Shown here: one piece after another, positions 54,780 to 63,598 of the stretch
How positions within the stretch are numbered: the first letter of the stretch is position 1
Layout of the letters: the number at the start of each line of letters is the position of its first letter
Assembly: GCF_016741775.1 (NCBI RefSeq)
Contig: NZ_JAERRK010000030.1
Span: 1 to 64,000, forward strand
DNA: 64,000 nt
Direction: 5' to 3'
Source: Streptomyces actinomycinicus
Lineage (GTDB): Bacteria > Actinomycetota > Actinomycetes > Streptomycetales > Streptomycetaceae
The notes under the pieces: generated by a model
Told to the model about the DNA's origin: nothing
Databases searched by the model: none
Seen by the model: the letters and a program-made list of their open reading frames with translations, nothing else
Made by a program: the position numbers and the translations under genes

Positions 54780-55350
54780 GCCGGCGTCTGCAGGAAGTGG
54801 CGACCGGCAACGGGCTCGGCGCCGTACGGCGGGTGCACCGCTCACGGCTGCCGCTGTGGACACGGCCCTTCTCGCCGCAGGCGACGAGGTCTTCGAAGCC
54901 AACCCGCACCCGCGCAACCCCGAAAGCAACGGCAGGCCGGCCACGTACTCGCCGTCGCCCCTCACCACCACATCACCACCCGCCGCGGGCAACCGTTCCA
55001 CGCCGACGCCCTGATCAAGAAGCTGGCACAGCGAGCCTGACAGAAACTCTCCGCCGGCGCCGGAGCCAAGGGACACCGCGGCTGGGCCCAGGCCGAGCGG
55101 GCCGACAACCGGCCCGGCGCCCACCAGTTGCCCGCCCCGCCCCAACCGACGGCCCGGCGAACCCGCCGTCTACCGCTGCTACTCAGCCGCCCCGGCGCGG
55201 CTGCCCACCCCGGTGCGCGTCGCCACACGAAGACACATCCTCCGGGAGACCTTGCAGTCCGGCCAAGGGGCCCGGCCGGACTGGACGAACACCAGGTCAG
55301 GCGTTGGGCGCTCTGGCCACACACGCAATACAGCCGCTACAAGGAGGCAT
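54780..55350 (+). pseudogene. IS701/IS4-like transposase, heavily decayed
   Basis: Readable pieces across frames: LLAAGDEVFEANPHPRNPES (DEVYGANPHLR-like, catalytic Asp), HADALIKKLAQRA then a stop, QKLSAGAGAKGHRGWAQAER, VYRCYSAAPARLPTLVRVA, and a degraded catalytic region RRHILRETLQSGQGARPD (RRWxIEExFQSGKGLxGLDEHQV-like). Many substitutions as well as indels, so this is an older relic than the other ISs. Confidence 0.6.
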
Positions 55351-55461
55351 AGCCAGACCCTATTGCTTGCCAGATCACATCAGGCACAGTGCCTGTGACC
55401 TGTCCCTGTCGGCACTCGACCACAGGCGCAGAGGCCGGTTTCTATTTCACCTTTTGACACA

Positions 55462-56157
55462 CTACGACTCACTCCCAGCGTCCAAGGAGTTCAGCATCAC
55501 CTGCGCCCGCTGATCACCTCCCAAAGCCGCACGTCTGGTCCACTGCAAAGCCTCCTGTGCGGCCACTGCGCGTTTCACCGGGCCGGTCTCACGCTCCATC
55601 CGCAAGATGGCCAGTGCGGCCAACTCCCGGGCGCAGGCCGCATCACCGCGCTCGGCCCCCTGCCGCAGCCACCTACCGGCTTCCTCTTCCTCACCACGCT
55701 CGCGCAGCGCGATGCCCAGGTACTCGCAACTGCGGTCGTCGCTGAGCTTTTCGGCCGTGATCCTCCACCAGCCCTCCGCCGCCCCTGCCCGTTCCGGACC
55801 CATGCTGCGCAAACGCAGACCAGGCTCGTGCGGGGGAATCTTCAAACGCTTCCGCGTGGCCTGGCGCCACCAGCCCAGAGCCTCATCAAAGCGCCCGTCA
55901 GCACAGCATTCGATCAGCATGTTCGCAGCGGCCGCGGCATCGCCGCACTCGGCCGACAGCCGCCACAGGGCCACAGCCGTCTTGCGGTCCCCTTGATCGA
56001 ACAGAAGCTTCGCCGTCTCGTTCGCACCGTCCGGAGTCAGATCACGCCCACTGACGACCCCGCGGCCACTAGGCCCGAAGGTGGCAACCTTCGCCTCGTA
56101 CGCCAACGCTGCCAGCAGTTTCCTCGCCCGCCGGCGCGCCCCCCACTCAAACACACC
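55462..56157 (-). CDS. Sel1/TPR-like repeat protein
   Basis: The protein is 231 aa from GTG 56157, which has GGAGAGG about 7 bp upstream; GTG 56193 is possible. Repeated helix pairs with Sel1 spacing: AKLLFDQGDRKTAVALWRLSA, ECGDAAAAANMLIECCADGR, GIALRERGEEEEAGRWLRQG, AERGDAACARELAALAILRM. Ends ALGGDQRAQVMLNSLD. Such scaffolds bind partner proteins; none is encoded adjacent. Cytoplasmic. Confidence 0.75.
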   Translation of the reverse strand, partial: GVFEWGARRRARKLLAALAYEAKVATFGPSGRGVVSGRDLTPDGANETAKLLFDQGDRKTAVALWRLSAECGDAAAAANMLIECCADGRFDEALGWWRQATRKRLKIPPHEPGLRLRSMGPERAGAAEGWWRITAEKLSDDRSCEYLGIALRERGEEEEAGRWLRQGAERGDAACARELAALAILRMERETGPVKRAVAAQEALQWTRRAALGGDQRAQVMLNSLDAGSES

Positions 56158-56193
56158 TGTCCCCTCTCCTCTACTAACCTCCCAGCACACCAC

Positions 56194-57149
56194 CTACCCG
56201 ACCAAAGAAAGAAGGGGTCACCGCGACCGACTCAGGATTGTTGCCAAGGCCCTCAACCCGACCGGCTCACGCCCACGGGAGACCGACGCAGCCCAACAAG
56301 CAACGGCAAGCCACGACGCCATCCCGCCCAGCGGCGCAGGAAGCCGGCGAAGAACCGAATCGACGGACGTCCGCATCGCTCGACCTCAAGGAGGCTCTGT
56401 CTCCGCGGGCTGGGCCAAGACGTGCTCCTCAGAGCCCAGTAGGTCGCTCCGCCGGGCATAGCCGGTCCGACCGGTCCGCGAGGCGGGCATGATCTTCGTA
56501 CTTCTCCGCCTCGCCGGCCCGGGCCCGCACACCGCGCGGACCGCCGGCACCAGCTGAGGACAGCTCGATCTCCATCCGATCCCGAGCCCCTCGAGGCCGC
56601 TTCCCGCATGGCCTGCCCATCATCGGCGCACAGTGACACGGGCGATGATGTAACGTCACCCGCTCTTCCATGTATCGCCGCGACACGAACAATGCGAATG
56701 TGACGTCAGCCCGCTCGTATCCGGCCCGACGATCCTCTGACACCTGCGGAAGAGGCCCTACAGCCCACTCCCCGCTGAGACAGCGGATCGCCGACGCCCG
56801 CCCCACACCATCGCCGCGCGCCACGCGGCCACACCGACTCCCGCGACGGATAGCCCGGTGTCACCACCCCTCCCATCGCCGCGTCGGTGGCGCAGTCTAC
56901 GAACCGGGCTATCCACTTACGTCGCCCGACCCGGATCCCGATCCCGATCCCGATCCCGGCTGAGACGACAACCTGATCAGCCTGGGTCGCCGCGGGCACA
57001 GGGGCAGCAGCGTTGGCAGGGCGACGCCACGAGCGAGCTGAAGGTTTGAAAGAGGTCAGCTTCTGGGCGGTCGCACTCCAGTTCAACCAGGTGGCTCGTC
57101 CAGCGCCGCCGCTTACGAGCGACCACTGAACCTGAAGCCGTGCGCAGCA
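56194..57149. other. Gap with only a microsatellite
   Basis: No gene can be supported. A minus-strand frame at 56429-56824 is open for 131 codons but has no recognisable features. The only structure seen is the ATCCCG tandem at 56931-56959. Confidence 0.35.
56931..56959. repeat. ATCCCG hexanucleotide tandem
   Basis: Four perfect ATCCCG units at 56935-56958 flanked by partial ones. A slippage-prone microsatellite with no gene around it. Confidence 0.8.
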
Positions 57150-57312
57150 CAGATGACACGACCTGATCACCCAGCCAGCTAACTGACAAATCCGCAGGCC
57201 AGGCCCTGCTACATCAACAGCGCCCACACATCACTGCAGCTATGGGCGCGCTGCAATCCCCCACCCACCGACGCACCACAAACTGATCAGTGCAGGCCAG
57301 ACCACCAACAAA
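57150..57312. repeat. Dispersed non-coding repeat, copy B
   Basis: Same two blocks as copy A at 33957-34115: TGACACG.CCTGATC.CCCAGCC and CTGACAAA.CCGCAG.CCAG on the left, AAACTGATCA..GCAGGCCAG on the right (about 57282-57308). Spacer sequence differs. The right edge borders an IS5-type transposase fragment. Confidence 0.6.
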
Positions 57313-57429
57313 GACAAGCCTTTAGTGCGGCGGTATTTTCCGCTATTGCACCCCCTGATGTATTGGTGCGGATGAGGCTGTCCTGTTGGTCGTGCTTGCC
57401 GAGACGGATGGTGTGGTGTCCGGGGCAGG

Positions 57430-57630
57430 AGTCGGCTTGCCGAACGCCGGCGGCAACTGCCGCCAACGCATCCGGTCATCGCCACCAACACGACCGCCGC
57501 CAGCACCTCACGCTCCCCCGCCCCGGGCCGCCCGCCGCCCTGCGGGCGTATGACGCTCTTCTCCGGCACCACCCGGCGGAAACAACACCCACAACTCCTC
57601 CGGCACCAACCGCTCGATCAAGCCTGCCAT
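57430..57630 (-). pseudogene. IS5-type transposase N-terminal fragment
   Basis: From ATG 57630: MAGLIERLVPEELW, VVPEKSVIRPQGGGRPGAGE, REVLAAVVLVAMTGC, then after a small insertion WRQLPPAFG. This is the DUF4096-like N-terminus of IS5 transposases. The DDE domain is absent; the frame runs out into the dispersed repeat. Confidence 0.68.
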
Positions 57631-57669
57631 GCGCAGGACACGACCCAACGGACCAAAGGGAGCGATGCC

Positions 57670-58122
57670 TTACCAGGCCCGGCGGGGATCCCGGAGTTCC
57701 GGCGGGGTCTGCTCGGGCAGTTGCTGGCCAATGTCAGTGCGCAGCAGCATCCCGGGGTCCGGCGGGAACTGCTCGGTCCGCGGTGCAGGCTGGTGGAACC
57801 GCTCCGTGCGCGGCAACGCCACCTCCGCCAGCTTGCCGTCGTGCAGCATCCATAGGCCGAAGCAGTCGTCGTCCTGGTCACGGATCAGCACCTGCACCCC
57901 GCCCGGATGCGGCCAAGGCAGCGACTCCAGATCCTTGAGGAGCCCGGCCCGTCCCCGCACCTTGTCGAACTCGATCGCCCAGCCGTAGCCGAAGCCGCCG
58001 TCCTGGGCCTGTATGGGTTCGAACCGCCCCCGCCAGCTGCGCCCGGGTTCCTCTCGGGTCAGCGGTTCCATCACGTCGTCACAGTAAGGGGCCAGCACGA
58101 TGACGTCCGCGGCTCTGCTCAT
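57670..58122 (-). CDS. Hypothetical cytoplasmic protein
   Basis: The protein is 150 aa from ATG 58122 (MSRAADVIVLAPY). Contains SWRGRFEPIQAQDGGFGYGW, AIEFDKVRGRAGLLKDLESL, VQVLIRDQDDDCFGLWMLHD. Looks like a small alpha/beta protein of the immunity/SMI1-like size class, but no family is certain. The last 30 residues are Pro-rich. Confidence 0.55.
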   Translation of the reverse strand: MSRAADVIVLAPYCDDVMEPLTREEPGRSWRGRFEPIQAQDGGFGYGWAIEFDKVRGRAGLLKDLESLPWPHPGGVQVLIRDQDDDCFGLWMLHDGKLAEVALPRTERFHQPAPRTEQFPPDPGMLLRTDIGQQLPEQTPPELRDPRRAW

Positions 58123-58397
58123 GACGAGATAGGACCACGCACCGTGCCCGCCCGGCAACCGGCGCCACCAACGCGAGCCTGAGCACGACCTGCACGTGCC
58201 TCGCGTTCATCGCGCTTGACCGGCCGCGTCCAATACGCAGCCTCTGGGCAACATTCGCCGGTCTCGTCGCCGCTGTGGCAGCATTCCAGGCCATCCTGAT
58301 CCACACGAACGTTCTCACCCACCAGCGCAGTCAGCCGTTCCGGCTGCTCTCGGTTCCGTGGGTTTGACTGATCGCCCATCCTGCAGCCTGTACGCTG

Positions 58398-58691
58398 GTG
58401 GGTTTCGCCTTCTACGGTTTCACCCGACGCGTCTCCGGCGTACGAATGCTGATGTTCATACCGCCCAGCAGAAGCATCGTGCTCGGCGGCCTCGCGTTCC
58501 TGGCGTGGCCGACCATCGCCGGAATCGGCGCAAGCAGCTCACCCCTCACAACCAACCTCCTCGGTATAGCGACCGCAGCAGTCAGTCTCATGTCCGTGTC
58601 CGCCTCCTTCGCCTGGGCCGCTCGAATCTGTCCGGAGGGCGTGGGAGACGGGGTCAGTCAAAGGACACCAACACAGTTGTCGAACTCCTGA
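58398..58691 (+). CDS. Possible small membrane protein
   Basis: The protein is 97 aa from GTG 58398 with two hydrophobic stretches (SIVLGGLAFLAWPTIAGIG and LLGIATAAVSLMSVSASFAWA). Unrecognised and with weak ribosome site, so low confidence. Confidence 0.35.
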   Translation: MGFAFYGFTRRVSGVRMLMFIPPSRSIVLGGLAFLAWPTIAGIGASSSPLTTNLLGIATAAVSLMSVSASFAWAARICPEGVGDGVSQRTPTQLSNS

Positions 58692-58849
58692 GGCCGTGAT
58701 GACACCAGCCACGCCAGGTGCGCGCCGAACCTGCGGCCACATCCACCCGCTGAACGCCGCATACGGCATCTGAACTTCCACCGCATGCACCCGGCACCTC
58801 ACAACGGAAAGCTGCTCACCACACAGGTACAACAGCTGGGCTGTCGCCT

Positions 58850-59050
58850 GATGTGACCGGTGAACTCATCGCCGAAGTGGGTCCGTTGCGGCACGAGCGT
58901 CATCAGGGTCGTCTCGCGGCTCGGCCGCGACGACGAGCGGTAGGAGCCGGGGCAAAGCACGGGATGGTCTTCGTCGACCGACTGCTGGGCACGCTGGTGA
59001 ACTTGCGCCACGGCACCACCCATGACGTGCTGGCCTGCTGGTTCGGAGTG
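58850..59050 (+). pseudogene. IS5-superfamily transposase N-terminal fragment
   Basis: The frame reads LIAEVGPLRHERHQGRLAAR, PRRRAVGAGAKHGMVFVDRL, LGTLVNLRHGTTHDVLACWF, GVDR. This is the HTH part of a DDE_Tnp_4-type transposase. It stops exactly at GVDR and continues without gap into IS701 sequence. Confidence 0.75.
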
Positions 59051-59051
59051 G

Positions 59052-59240
59052 ACCGCCCCTGCCCAAGTCCTGGACCGCGGAGGCGGACCGGTGCCGGGCA
59101 GTGAAAGTCCCTGACAGGCGTGGCTTCGCGACCAAGGGAGAACTGGCCCGAGCGATGCTCCTGCGGGCTCTTGCTTCGCCCCCTCCCGATCGCCTGGGTG
59201 ACGGGCGACTGCGCCTACGGACAGGAAGGTCGGGTCACCC
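59052..59240 (+). pseudogene. IS701-family transposase internal fragment
   Basis: LPKSWTAEADRCRAVKVPDR, RGFATKGELARAML, then with a shift PLPIAWVTGDCAYGQEG. Equivalent to 28340-28520 of the complete IS701 copy (LPKSWTSDRERCRAAKIPDE; WVTADEAYGQD). Both ends lost; the 3' end meets the mscL stop. Confidence 0.8.
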
Positions 59241-59678
59241 GGCGCGCTGGGTGGTCTCCCCGGCCTGAGCGGGTACGGCGGGCAGGGAGACGGTGCAGGA
59301 GGCGCAGCGTCGGGCCTGGTCGGGTACAGGGCTGAGGCATTCGGGGCAGTCGCGTTTGGGGGCCTGGACGTCTTGGTGCGGGGCGAGGCGTTCGTGGAGC
59401 TTGTTGATCGGGAGCACGACCAGGAAGTACAGGGCGCTGGCGATGAGGAGGAAACTGATCGCCGCGTTGACGAAGGCGCCGTAGGGGAACTTGATGGCGC
59501 CTGCGGTGAAGGTCTTGCGGCTCATGTCGCCGGTGGCGCCGGTGGCAAGCCCGACGAGTGGTGTCAGGAAGGCGCTGACGAAGCCGTTCACCACGGCGGT
59601 GAACGCTGCCCCGATGACGATGCCGACGGCCAGGTCGACCACGTTGCCGCGCAGGATGAAACTGCGGAAGCCCTTCAC
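59235..59678 (-). CDS. mscL: Large-conductance mechanosensitive channel MscL
   Basis: The protein is 147 aa from GTG 59678 (VKGFRSFILRGNVVDLAVGIV, the canonical MscL start). The longer in-frame ATG 59828 is rejected because it runs through the neighbouring IS. TM1 is VVDLAVGIVIGAAFTAVVNG, the periplasmic loop LTPLVGLATG...FPYGAFVNAAI, TM2 ISFLLIASALYFLVVLPINKL. After TM2 comes a C-terminal CPEC...CASC zinc-ribbon-like extension. It opens on membrane tension to release solutes during osmotic downshock. Confidence 0.93.
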   Translation of the reverse strand: MKGFRSFILRGNVVDLAVGIVIGAAFTAVVNGFVSAFLTPLVGLATGATGDMSRKTFTAGAIKFPYGAFVNAAISFLLIASALYFLVVLPINKLHERLAPHQDVQAPKRDCPECLSPVPDQARRCASCTVSLPAVPAQAGETTQRAG

Positions 59679-59769
59679 CTTCTCACCCCTAAGAGGCTCT
59701 TGACGTCGACGGGCGGCGCCGAAGGCGCGGTCAGCCCATCCCTTCACCTCGGATGCCCTGCCACCCGTC

Positions 59770-60296
59770 GCCCATGCCGGCTCCGCCGCGCGGCGTGCGG
59801 GGGCGTCCCGACCCGGGCCGCAGGACACGGATCTTGTGGATGACCGCTTCGGCCTGGGCGCAGTCGTTGCGGGTGCAGGCCGTGACCGTGAAGGCCAGCG
59901 GCGGCCGCGTGCGTCGCAGGCCAGGTGAATCTTGCTGGTCAGCCCGCCGCGGGAGCGCCCCAGCCCGCGCTAGTCGAGGCCCCTTCGGTAGCGGTGGGCT
60001 GGTGGGCCCGGACGATCGTGGAGTCCAGCGCGACCAGCCTGTCCACCTCGCCCGCCCCTGGGCCGCGGCCAGGATGCGGTCGAAGGTGCCGTCGCCGGCC
60101 CAGCGGGCGAACCGTCCGTGCACGGTCTGCCAGGGCCCGAACCGCTCCGGCAGATGCCTCCAGGGCACCCCAGTGCGGAACTTGAACACGACGCCCTCGA
60201 GCACCTTGCGGTGATCCCGCCACCTGCCACGGGCATGACCCGCAGGCGGCAACACCGGCTCGATCGCCGCCCAGGCGGCGTCAGTTATCTCCTATC
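59770..60296 (-). pseudogene. IS5-family transposase, frameshifted and 3'-truncated
   Basis: From about 60296: ITDAAWAAIEPVLPPAGHA, DHRKVLEGVVFKFRTGVPWR, LPERFGPWQTVHGRFARWAG, DGTFDRILAAAQ. Then, in a second frame, VDRLVALDSTIVRAHQPTAT (first Asp), and in a third LAFTVTACTRNDCAQAEAVI. Later catalytic residues are missing. A different IS5 subgroup from the three copies at 46-51 kb. Confidence 0.8.
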
Positions 60297-60500
60297 CCTC
60301 ACGATCACCCCAACGAACGAATGATCGGAAAGGCGCTGCCTGGCTACCAACGTCAATGCGTCAGGCACGCCATCGCGACCGGTCGCTCAGCCTCAGCTGC
60401 GCCCCGAAACAGGCATTGGCTCACATACCGCACTCAAAGGCAGGCCCGGGATGAGGGGGGTGCCCTCGGCACCGTGCGCTGTGACCGCTGAGCGTTGGGG

Positions 60501-60977
60501 TCAGCCGCTGGCGAGTATCGGGCCGGCCGGGGCAGAGAGTGTCCGGTGAGCGTGGGGGCAGGGCGTGGCAGAAGTGGTTGTGGGAATGCGCATCCGGCGC
60601 AGGAGATCACGGGTGGTGCGCTTGCGCAGCGTGCTGCGCCAGGTCAGTCCTGGGTGGCGGGACCGTAGGTGTGACAGCGCACGGGTGCCCAGGCCGGTGC
60701 TGTGGAAGCGCTCGTCGATGACGACGGCGGTGATGACGCCCTGGGCGCAGGGAGTGCAGATCCGGTACCGGACCTGGCCGACGACCTGGCGGGTGTGCAC
60801 GAGGAGCAGGCATTCGTCGCCTGGGCCGGGGTCGTCCGGGATGTGCGTGGACAGGAAATCGATGGCCCGGTAGGCGAGGATGCGGCGGCGCAGGCGGCCG
60901 GTGCGCCGGCCTCGGCGTGAGTGCTTGGCGCCGTTGTGACCGGGCGGCGATGTCTCGGCTGTGGAGGCCTGACCCAT
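60501..60977 (-). CDS. GNAT-like acetyltransferase
   Basis: About 158 aa if ATG 60977 is used; the frame is open far upstream into the pentapeptide gene, so the start is uncertain. Core: LAYRAIDFLSTHIPDDPGPG, ECLLLVHTRQVVGQVRYRIC, ITAVVIDERFHSTGLGTRAL (acetyl-CoA loop RxxGLG), LSHLRSRHPGLTWRSTL. The substrate is unknown. It may be a separate gene or the 3' half of a fusion. Confidence 0.6.
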   Translation of the reverse strand: MGQASTAETSPPGHNGAKHSRRGRRTGRLRRRILAYRAIDFLSTHIPDDPGPGDECLLLVHTRQVVGQVRYRICTPCAQGVITAVVIDERFHSTGLGTRALSHLRSRHPGLTWRSTLRKRTTRDLLRRMRIPTTTSATPCPHAHRTLSAPAGPILASG

Positions 60978-62106
60978 GAGACTGCTGCTGGCGGAACGCG
61001 CATGTTGTCCGTGCATGACGTCTCGTGTGCCCGAACAGCCGACGGATACCCGTTCCAGATCGCCGGGCACCCCGCCCAGGGGCACCCTCTCGTCCCGGGA
61101 CGGCCTCCCGTCACCGACTGGGGCAGCGCCTTCACGGAGCATCCGTAGTCCACGCCGTGAAGCGTCCCAGTGCGGCCAGTGTGTGCCCGACGGGACCTCG
61201 CCGAAGGGGCAGGTGCTTTCCAGGCGCAGTTGGTCCAGGTGCACGGTCCCGGTGAACAGGCACGCCGAAAGGTCGACGTCGGCGAGGACCAGATGGGCCG
61301 CGTCCACCCCGCGCAGCGAAGCCATACGCACCTTGGCATCGGGAGCGCTCGTAAGCGCCTGCTCTTCCACCAGCCGGCCGTCGGGGAGCGCGAAAAGGAC
61401 GGCTTCCGAGGCGATCGTGAGGGGGTATTCGAAGACCGCGTGGGAAAAGTCCACGGTGGCATAGCGCAGACGCACCTCGGCCGTTGACGACCAGCGGGTC
61501 CGCTGGCACTCCAATCGGCTGGCAGCAAGCGAGAGGGTCACCGGGCCGTTGAACACCGCCTCCGACAGCCCCACCCGTCCGGCGCACACCAACGGCTCGA
61601 GGCTGGGCGCCCGCTCGAAAACTACCGACTCGAACCCGACGTCGCGCTCGAAGGTCACCGACCCGAAGTGAGCGACGCCCTCGAAGGTCGCCCACGAAAA
61701 ATCGGCGCTGCGCTGGAAGGTCGCCGACCCGAACCAGGTGTTGCGTTGGAAGGTCGCCAACGCGAACACGGCGTCGTCCTCGAAGGTTGCCGACCTGAAC
61801 CCGGCATGCTTGAAGGTCGCCAACTCAAACCGGGCGCGGGCCCATGCGGGGGTGTCCAGTTGCCGGGTCGCGGAGGGCGGCGAGGTGGGCGTCGAGAAGC
61901 GGGGTAGTGAAGGATGTGCCGCGGTGGTCGATGTCAGTGCCGGGGACCACCCCGGCCAAGTAGGCGTCGCGATCGGCGTCGGCAAGGTGTGCGAGGCATG
62001 CGGTGTGGCCGGGGACATGGATGCCGCGGCAGCCAACCGGATCTTCCGGGCTTGGGCCGTGGCCACAGTGTGGCCACGGGGGCGCTGCGGGGCTCGGATG
62101 CGTCAT
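60978..62106 (-). pseudogene. Pentapeptide-repeat protein, frameshifted
   Basis: From ATG 62106: PWPHCGHGPSPEDPVGCRGI, HVPGHTACLAHLADADRDAY, TDIDHRGTSFTTPLLDAHLA. The frame changes near 61845 and the repeats follow: ARFELATFKHAGFRSATF, DDAVFALATFQRNTWFGSATF, SADFSWATFEGVAHFGSVTF, VRLRYATVDFSHAVF, and LSACLFTGTVHLDQLRLE. The A(D/N)LxX-type pentapeptides would form a beta-helix. After about 61160 the native end (LAEEHHWRA-type) is not found and coding character fades. Confidence 0.75.
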
Positions 62107-62144
62107 GCCTGGAGGACGATCTAGCGCGACCAGATAGGTGCCCG

Positions 62145-62300
62145 GACTCCAAGGCGTGTCGTTGTGATGCCGGCCGATGGCGAGTGTCTGGGTGAACAGT
62201 CTGGACTTGCAGCAGGAGCCGGTCTCGGTCAGGACCCGTTCCACGGTGATGCCGTGGGCGGCGGAGAAGGCGTTCGCCGCTGCCAGAAGCCGGCGGCGGT
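62145..62300 (-). pseudogene. IS481-family transposase fragment
   Basis: Minus-strand frame RANAFSAAHGITVERVLTE, TGSCCKSRLFTQTLA matches the IS481 rve core (AHGITVERVLTDNGSCYRS), with the catalytic Asp of TDNG changed (TETG). About 50 codons only; it is joined to the 3' end of the secreted-protein gene. Confidence 0.75.
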
Positions 62301-62737
62301 TTCCTTGCGCTCGCCGGTGAGGACCTCGCTGTGGGCCAGGCGGAAGTGGTCGACGACGGCGGAGGGGATGAACGAGTAACCGATCACCGGATGGCAGCTG
62401 CGGCGTCGGTTGGTGGCGGCGCATTCCTCGTCCATCGCCTGGCGGCGGTCCATGATCTTGTGACCACCGCCGTCTGGGATGTCGCTTGTCCTCCACGTCT
62501 TGCCGTCGCGGGCCAGGGCCGTCTGCCGGGAGGTACAGCCGTCCGGCTGGATGGACCAGATGCCGAACTCGGCCCGGGCGTAGCCGTCCAACGAGTGCGG
62601 GGCGTCCACGGTAAGCGCGGCCAGCTCCAGGCGATCGCCGTCGACGGCGGCGGGGGCGAATCGGCCAAGGCGGGAGCCGAGCCGGCACCGATTAGGAGTA
62701 ATGCGATTGCGGGCAGACCAAAGACTCCACGGCGCAT
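62300..62737 (-). pseudogene. Secreted protein, frameshifted and 3'-truncated
   Basis: From ATG 62737: signal peptide MRRGVFGLPAIALLLIGAGS, APALADSPPP. Near 62650 the frame changes to AAVDGDRLELAALTVDAPHS, YARAEFGIWSIQPDGCTS, WRTSDIPDGGGHKIMDRRQ, ECAATNRRRSCHPVIGYSFI. It has four Cys and is probably disulfide-bonded outside the cell. The end runs into the IS481 relic at about 62300, so the native C-terminus is lost. Confidence 0.6.
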
Positions 62738-62893
62738 GAAGTCTCCCAACACCGTGCGGGTTGGAGATGCGTGCATGAGGAAACCGCAGTCACCCCATGG
62801 CGTGCTACGACTCGGATGTGTTCGCGATGCGGTCGCCGTGAGCGTTTGCCGGTTCGGGGAAGGGGAAGAGGGCCGTGGTCGTTTCCCGACCGC

Positions 62894-63523
62894 TCAATCT
62901 CCACGCCTTGGGTATCCGTCCCACTCCTCGGCCAATGCTGCGTCCAGCATGCGACGGGCAGTGGCGGTCAGAGCAGGGAGGGTGGGGATGGACCGGGTGT
63001 CGGCAAGGGCTCCGGCCAAGTAGTCGAAGAGCAGGCCCTCGGTCCACGCGACGAGGAGCTCGGCGGACTCCTCGGGACGGGTGGCTCCGAGGCCCGCAAT
63101 GATCTTGGACGCGCGGGCACGAGCCCCCATGCCCGCCTCATGAAGACGGGGGCGCAGGTCCGGATTGCGAGCCGCTTCCAAGATGAGTTCGAAGCGGGCC
63201 AGCTGGCGCTCGCGGCCCGTGGTGAGCCAGCGGTGCAGGGTTTCCGCGAGGGCGATCGCCACCTCGTTGCGACTGAGCGCACCTGGGTGCGGGGGGAGCT
63301 GCTCAAGCACGCCTTGGTCCACGTCGGCCAGGTCGAGCTCTGCCAGGCGCAGGTAGCAGGCCTCGATCAACGACGCCCGCGTCCGGAAGTAGTACGAGGT
63401 GCTTCCCGCCGGCAGACCGGCGGCGACATCCACCGCCCGGTGGGTGAGACCGCGCAGGCCTGCTCGGGCGACCGTCGCAATGGCGGCGTCGGTGATGAGT
63501 GTTCTGCGACCTGATGTGGACAT
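62894..63523 (-). CDS. TetR-family regulator
   Basis: The protein is 209 aa. N-terminal HTH: LITDAAIATVARAGLRGLTH, RAVDVAAGLPAGSTSYYFRT. The C-terminal domain (LLVAWTEGLLFDYLAGALAD) is of the TetR_C type found with flavin monooxygenases. Divergent from the FAD-monooxygenase gene; two palindromes lie in the 75-bp gap, so it likely represses that gene and itself. Confidence 0.9.
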   Translation of the reverse strand: MSTSGRRTLITDAAIATVARAGLRGLTHRAVDVAAGLPAGSTSYYFRTRASLIEACYLRLAELDLADVDQGVLEQLPPHPGALSRNEVAIALAETLHRWLTTGRERQLARFELILEAARNPDLRPRLHEAGMGARARASKIIAGLGATRPEESAELLVAWTEGLLFDYLAGALADTRSIPTLPALTATARRMLDAALAEEWDGYPRRGD

Positions 63524-63527
63524 ACCG

Positions 63528-63580
63528 ACACTCTACATGTGTAGAGTGTCCTCCAGGTTGATCCTCTACATCCGTAGAGG
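63528..63580. promoter_or_regulatory. Two palindromic TetR operators
   Basis: Site 1 (63528-63549): arms ACACTCTACA and TGTAGAGTGT with a 2-nt centre, 5 bp from the tetR start. Site 2 (63563-63580): arms CCTCTAC and GTAGAGG with a 4-nt centre, 19 bp before the monooxygenase ATG. They share the CTCTAC half-site. Confidence 0.85.
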
Positions 63581-63598
63581 CCTGTGGCAGGAGCACAC

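Noticed and set aside
54767..55513. Plus-strand frame of 248 codons
   Set aside because: Pro/Arg-rich shadow; the transposase-like pieces are in the other frames.
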